DNA of 64,000 bases, from the IMG/VR virus record IMGVR_UViG_3300008459_000012, positions 27,137 to 91,136 of that record; one strand, given 5' to 3'. Source of the DNA: a virus. A program made the translations under genes and the position numbers. Under the pieces are notes generated by a model that was given only the letters and a program-made list of their open reading frames with translations, made no database searches and was not told the DNA's origin. Positions 59,426-64,000 of the stretch are shown in pieces (position 1 is the first letter of the stretch; each line of letters opens with the position of its first letter).

Positions 59426-62400
59426 TTAAGTTGTTAAAACATTTTGACCATTCCAAGTATCTTTCAAACTAAATAAAAAGTTTACATAATCAATATAATC
59501 ATCTAATGTCATTAATTCAATATGTAAATGTATTCCTGAACTAGTTGGACCAACAGTATCTTGTATTGCTAGTCTTTGTCCTTTTTTAAAGGTATCTCCT
59601 GTTTTTATAAATGCACCACTCCAATGTAAAAATACACATGTTTTAGTACCTGTTGTATCAATTAAACACATAACTGGATTACCATCATTACCTTTTGGGT
59701 CAACAAGAACTGCTTTCCCATCAAATGGTGCAGGAAATGGTACTTTAGCTGAATTTTTACTCTTTAATGTTAAATCAATAACCATGTGGTCATAGTTTTC
59801 ATTTCTTGTTTTTATGACCGAATAGTTACTTTCGTTTGAATAGTTTCCAAGATAACCTGATGCTCTATATGCAACTTTATATATCAAATCACCTGCCGAA
59901 ACAATCTTGTGTTTCTTTAATAATGTAGGACTGTGGTGATGTTTTAGCTCGTAGTAAGATTTTTTACCACATGAAGTAGAATCACAAATACTATCAAATT
60001 TCCTACTTGCTGGTAAACCTTGCCTAACTTTTGTTACATCTTCTCCATCAACTTCTTTTACATCAATCTCAGATTGAATTCTTCTATATGCATTATTTTT
60101 AATAAAATCAATAAGTTCTTGGTCAACAATAGGATTAACATCTTTTTTAAGTCTATATCCTTTAAATGTAGTTTCAAGTCTTTGAGTATCAGAGTCTATT
60201 GAATGTGAAACATTGTAAATAATATATAATCCTTCAAATATTGGAATAAATTTTTCATAATAATATTGAGTTGGTTGAATACCCATATTGCCATATGGTA
60301 TTTTAATAGTTGAAGAATAACTTTGTTTTTGATAAACATTCAATAATGATTGACCCTTTGGTATTGCAAAAGAATTGTTTGCTTGATTAATAATATCTGA
60401 TTGAATTCTTAAACCTTCATCAGTATTTTTTAATGATTCTGTTGAATGTTGAAAGTTTGAAAATACCATTTGGTTTTGTAAACCTGTATATTTAACTAAA
60501 AATGCATTTAATCCTGTACCAAAATCAGGAGGAATATTATCTTCTTTAATACTATCGTCAGTTATGTCATAACCTCTTACTGTTGATGGATTGCTTGACA
60601 AACCACCAACATACATACCAATAAATAATGGTTTTGTTACTGTTGATACATCATAATTTATATCAAATAATTTATTATAATTTTCTGATGTTGTTAAAAA
60701 TCCTTGAAATGGATAAAACCAAAAATTATTATCCGATAGTAATCTTGAAATTGCACTAAGAATACTAACATTTGAATCATTAATATCATTGAGCATTGTT
60801 TTCATATCCAAAACACATCTTTTTGAGATATCATTATATGCTCTATCAACAAATTTAAAGTCATCTCTTAATGTAAGTTGATGTTGACCACTTTGCCTTT
60901 TATGTAAATAACTTTCGTAAATTACTTGAAATGTTTTATATGTTGATAGTTTAATATCATTGTCTTTAAGACTTGATTCAAATGCACTAAATTTATCATC
61001 AACTTTTTTATCATTTATTTTAACATTTTCATTGATTTTTTTAACCAAAAGTTTTAAATAATGTAAATAAACATAATCAGGAATTGTGTTTAAAGCAAAT
61101 CCTGTATTGGTAAGTGATGTACTAAGATTTAGATTTTTTGGTGATGCTCTAAAATCATTAATACTAACATACATTGGTTTATAAAATTCATCTAAAACCA
61201 AATTATAATCAATTGAATTAGCAAAAGCAGGGTCTATTGTTATTTCATATGTATCTGTTTGTCCAGGTATTTTACTAATTTTATAATGAAAGTTATTACT
61301 AAATTCTTGCCACATATTTAGTATTTGCTTTTCAAAGGTTGAATTTTTGATTATGTTTAAACCTTTTATTATTTTTGCTTCATATCCTGAAGGATACAAT
61401 GTAACAGAAGCTAATGCACCAAGAATAATTAATCCACCTTTTGGAATTTGATTTAAACTTAAATATTTAGCACCATTAATTAATTTTGTAAAGTAAAATG
61501 TAGCATCTACTGGTGTACCTCCTGGACTATTTTGATTTCCAGGTATATTATATGAATCAACATATAATTTTTGTATTTTATTAGTTTTTTGAAATGTTTT
61601 CTTTACGGAATTTTCAAGGTCATAATCATAATCACTTTCTTTATTATTTTCCTCTAATTTATCATCTTTTGTAAATAAAACATTATCTACAGTAAATGTG
61701 CAATTATTTTTACTTGATAAATCTTTTATATATTTTGTTATTATATCCTCTGAACTACTATCTGTAATAGGTGTTGGTGGAACATTTGTTATTGTAATAT
61801 AATCTGCGTCTGCTTTTCTAATATCTAAAACAGAATCTGTAATTGGGGTTTTTTGTGTTGATATTTCAGAATTTACATATTGTGTAAAATAATAATTTGC
61901 ATCTGTAGGATTTTCTGAACTACCATTAAGTTGTGTTTCTAAAGTTTTAAACCATGTTTTTAAATTATCTTCAGTTGCAATTGAATGTGCAATATTTCTT
62001 GCTTCAAACTGAATATAACTTAAAAATATATTTTTAGCAATTTCTTCAGTAAAAACATTATCTTTACTAGTAAAAAATCCTATTATTGATTTAAAAAATG
62101 ATGTATCATCGGAATTTCCAAAATCCCATTTTGATGCTTTAGCAGGATAAGTGGTATTTGAAAAATCAATTAAAGGTATTGTTATATTACCTAATAATAT
62201 GAATCTTTGATAAATTAACCTTGCTAAATTATTTGTATTTGTATTATTAAAATAAATATTGTCAATTGTTACCGCTTCATTTTTAGTATATATTTCTCTT
62301 GGATTATATGGTATATATTTTGAAGACCCATTCTCATTTTTTTCGTTTACAATTTCTGAAATATAATTATTTCTAATTGCCCAAAAAAAGGCATCAATAA

Positions 62401-63961
62401 ACTGATTTACAAATCTTACTTCGGGCCATTGTTTAAACGCATCAAGTTCACCTGGAAAAACAATAGTTTGTGCGCCTGTTACGGCATCCGTTTTAACAAC
62501 TGTTGGAAATGGTATGCTATCTCTTATATTGTTTTTATTTCTAGTTGTATCAATTTTTGCTTCTTCTGCTATTGCATAAACTTTATCAAGTAGTTTATTA
62601 TAATCATTTAATATAATATCAAACACACTACCAACAGTAAGTCTTGTTGAACCTAAGTATTTAGTTATTAAATTTTTTAACCTATTCTCTAGATTAGAAG
62701 CATATCTTTCTGAACTAGTAATTATATCAAGTTCTAATTTTTGTCTTTCTTTTTCAGCAAGAGAGAAATCTATTTTGGTTCTTATGTCTGTTTGAAAACC
62801 ATTAACATTAAAAAAATTACCATCAGGAATTAGTAAATTACGAGTTATTGGAGGTTGACTTTTTAATGCTATATTAATTGTATTAACATTTGTTGTAATA
62901 ATTCTGTTAATTAAGGCAATATCAGTACTTTCTAAATTCCCTAATGCGTTTATGGGTGTTGCTACTGGTCCACTAAATTGAGGAACAAAATAAACAACAT
63001 CACTTTTTTGGTTTGTTGCATCAATATAATTAACTTGTATTCTGTCTTTTACAGGTTGCGCTAATGCTTTAAAATCAGCATCATCATCAAACCAAGTCTG
63101 TATTGTTTCTTTTGTTTTTGTTCTAAATAAACTTACAGTATTTATTAAACTTTGTAATGTATCTCTCTTCTTTTCTAATTCAGTAATATTTTCTTTTTCT
63201 TGTTCTGATTGTATTTGTGAATCTACTTTTGTAAATAATTTTTTGATATTTATCATTAGTTCATGAAAACTTTGAATATCAGTATCGTTTACATTTACTT
63301 TTTTATTCTCTAAATATGGAACAGCCATTAAATATAATAATGGTACATCTGCTAATGCAGAAAATTTATTACCAACAAATTTACTTGTTATAATAAAGTT
63401 ACCATTATCATCAATTGAAATATCATCCCTTGTTTTTAATAATTCATAAGTAACTTTTGGGCCAAACCCACCTTTTAATGTCAATTCAAAAATTGGATAA
63501 GGTAATTGAAACATTTGGGCAAACTTACTGTCAAAGTTGGAAAGAACATTACCCCTTAAATCATAAAAAACTATAGTAACTACAGGTATTTTGTTTGCAT
63601 CATAAACAACTTCAATACTTTTAATTCCAAATCCTTCATAATCTTTATTCTTACCATTATTACCCATTAACTCATCTGTGTATCTTGTAGAAAAATACTC
63701 ATCAACAGATTCATCAGCATTTTTTCTAGTATGATATCCATATAGTCTTATTGTACCAACACTAGAACTTCTTTTAAAGTTTACTACATTATTTTCATCT
63801 ACTTCATAATAACCTTCAACTTTAGGTCTCATTTTGAGTTCAACAAAAGACCTTATTTCTTCAAAATCAGGAATCCTAATATTATTATCAGCGTTTCCTC
63901 TTACAAACCAACTTTGTTTCTTTAGTATTTCCTCATTAGGGTCTATTAAATTGATACTCAT
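59426..63961 (-). CDS. giant baseplate-hub-like protein with C-terminal M23 peptidase
   Basis: 1511 residues. The N-terminal 250 residues contain IKSIEVVYDANKIPVVTIVF and KMRPKVEGYYEVDE, beta-rich stretches like gp27-type hub domains. A long middle region is not recognised. The C-terminal 130 residues are an M23 (lysostaphin-type) metallopeptidase: zinc ligands His and Asp in DHMVIDL (about 1391), the catalytic region FLHWSG and a final HLHIEL (about 1480). M23 enzymes cut peptidoglycan cross-links. The combination is a natural cell-puncturing device: hub plus wall-cutting tip, comparable in function to T4 gp27-gp5. It begins a minus-strand run; upstream of the ATG are only 39 bases. Confidence 0.75.
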   Translation of the reverse strand: MSINLIDPNEEILKKQSWFVRGNADNNIRIPDFEEIRSFVELKMRPKVEGYYEVDENNVVNFKRSSSVGTIRLYGYHTRKNADESVDEYFSTRYTDELMGNNGKNKDYEGFGIKSIEVVYDANKIPVVTIVFYDLRGNVLSNFDSKFAQMFQLPYPIFELTLKGGFGPKVTYELLKTRDDISIDDNGNFIITSKFVGNKFSALADVPLLYLMAVPYLENKKVNVNDTDIQSFHELMINIKKLFTKVDSQIQSEQEKENITELEKKRDTLQSLINTVSLFRTKTKETIQTWFDDDADFKALAQPVKDRIQVNYIDATNQKSDVVYFVPQFSGPVATPINALGNLESTDIALINRIITTNVNTINIALKSQPPITRNLLIPDGNFFNVNGFQTDIRTKIDFSLAEKERQKLELDIITSSERYASNLENRLKNLITKYLGSTRLTVGSVFDIILNDYNKLLDKVYAIAEEAKIDTTRNKNNIRDSIPFPTVVKTDAVTGAQTIVFPGELDAFKQWPEVRFVNQFIDAFFWAIRNNYISEIVNEKNENGSSKYIPYNPREIYTKNEAVTIDNIYFNNTNTNNLARLIYQRFILLGNITIPLIDFSNTTYPAKASKWDFGNSDDTSFFKSIIGFFTSKDNVFTEEIAKNIFLSYIQFEARNIAHSIATEDNLKTWFKTLETQLNGSSENPTDANYYFTQYVNSEISTQKTPITDSVLDIRKADADYITITNVPPTPITDSSSEDIITKYIKDLSSKNNCTFTVDNVLFTKDDKLEENNKESDYDYDLENSVKKTFQKTNKIQKLYVDSYNIPGNQNSPGGTPVDATFYFTKLINGAKYLSLNQIPKGGLIILGALASVTLYPSGYEAKIIKGLNIIKNSTFEKQILNMWQEFSNNFHYKISKIPGQTDTYEITIDPAFANSIDYNLVLDEFYKPMYVSINDFRASPKNLNLSTSLTNTGFALNTIPDYVYLHYLKLLVKKINENVKINDKKVDDKFSAFESSLKDNDIKLSTYKTFQVIYESYLHKRQSGQHQLTLRDDFKFVDRAYNDISKRCVLDMKTMLNDINDSNVSILSAISRLLSDNNFWFYPFQGFLTTSENYNKLFDINYDVSTVTKPLFIGMYVGGLSSNPSTVRGYDITDDSIKEDNIPPDFGTGLNAFLVKYTGLQNQMVFSNFQHSTESLKNTDEGLRIQSDIINQANNSFAIPKGQSLLNVYQKQSYSSTIKIPYGNMGIQPTQYYYEKFIPIFEGLYIIYNVSHSIDSDTQRLETTFKGYRLKKDVNPIVDQELIDFIKNNAYRRIQSEIDVKEVDGEDVTKVRQGLPASRKFDSICDSTSCGKKSYYELKHHHSPTLLKKHKIVSAGDLIYKVAYRASGYLGNYSNESNYSVIKTRNENYDHMVIDLTLKSKNSAKVPFPAPFDGKAVLVDPKGNDGNPVMCLIDTTGTKTCVFLHWSGAFIKTGDTFKKGQRLAIQDTVGPTSSGIHLHIELMTLDDYIDYVNFLFSLKDTWNGQNVLTT

Positions 63962-64000
63962 AAAATATTATATTCTATAATAAAAACTATTATAATTTTA

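Noticed and set aside
1-64000. tRNA genes, rRNA genes, integrase or attachment sites.
   Set aside because: No cloverleaf-like sequences, integrase motifs or repeat pairs of att type were seen; intergenic spaces are too short for most of them.

Overview
The window reads as part of a large, very A+T-rich tailed-phage genome with a T4-type (myovirus-like) core. T4-like hallmarks are a UvsX/RecA recombinase, a gp32-like single-stranded-DNA-binding protein, a DnaB/gp41-type helicase, a 5'-3' exonuclease, the SbcD/SbcC (gp47/gp46) pair, a gp55-like late sigma factor, a gp15-like neck protein, a gp53/LysM-like baseplate protein and a large baseplate-hub protein ending in an M23 peptidase. Almost no start codon has a Shine-Dalgarno sequence; starts are preceded by A-rich tracts. 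That fits a Bacteroidota host, but this is an inference and the host is not identified by any gene here. No tRNA, rRNA, CRISPR array or insertion sequence was seen, and no non-coding stretch exceeds about 100 bases.

Layout. 1-3169 (minus strand): a SNF2-type helicase cut by the window edge, then four small unassigned genes. 3216-5448 (plus): a short neck/structural cluster. 5423-6873 (minus): a Nudix fusion and an unknown gene. 6908-31351 (minus): about 24 kb of adhesion genes, including two pairs of paralogous fibres, a LamG-like protein, a 1479-residue fibre with a beta-helix-like region, a 1384-residue fibre built on SHAEG beta-roll repeats, two BppU-like adaptors, and a 2149-residue protein in which about nine modules sit inside a LamG-like domain. 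A permuted NlpC/P60-like enzyme lies among them. 31405-40243: the recombination nuclease locus, interrupted by a plus-strand cassette (two glycosyltransferases, late sigma factor, baseplate protein) and by HAD, KTSC and Bcs1-type AAA+ genes. 40261-49247 (minus): an unbroken run of twelve sugar-modification genes (nine glycosyltransferase-like, three methyltransferases), visibly even richer in A+T than its flanks. 49272-55753 (minus): DNA replication and recombination. 55854-63961 (minus): further structural genes ending in the M23-bearing hub.

The most striking feature is a split intein. The gene at 38906-40243 encodes the SbcD nuclease fused to the first residues of SbcC; it runs into the P-loop up to GENQVGK and then continues with a 29-residue intein N-fragment starting at Cys. 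About 4.9 kb away, 31405-33975 begins with a roughly 129-residue intein C-fragment ending in VHN, followed by SNILNS and the rest of SbcC, including the CPSC zinc hook and ABC signature. Trans-splicing would rebuild GENQVGKSN, a perfect Walker A motif, and give one continuous SbcD-SbcC (Mre11-Rad50) polypeptide. The split near the intein N-terminus is of the rare atypical kind.

A second recurring signal is a CTATTTATA box 5-20 bases before the ATG of about eleven late or structural genes (about 60 bases before the ssDNA-binding protein gene). It is a candidate phage-specific promoter or translation-start element, and a gp55-like sigma factor is encoded in the same window.
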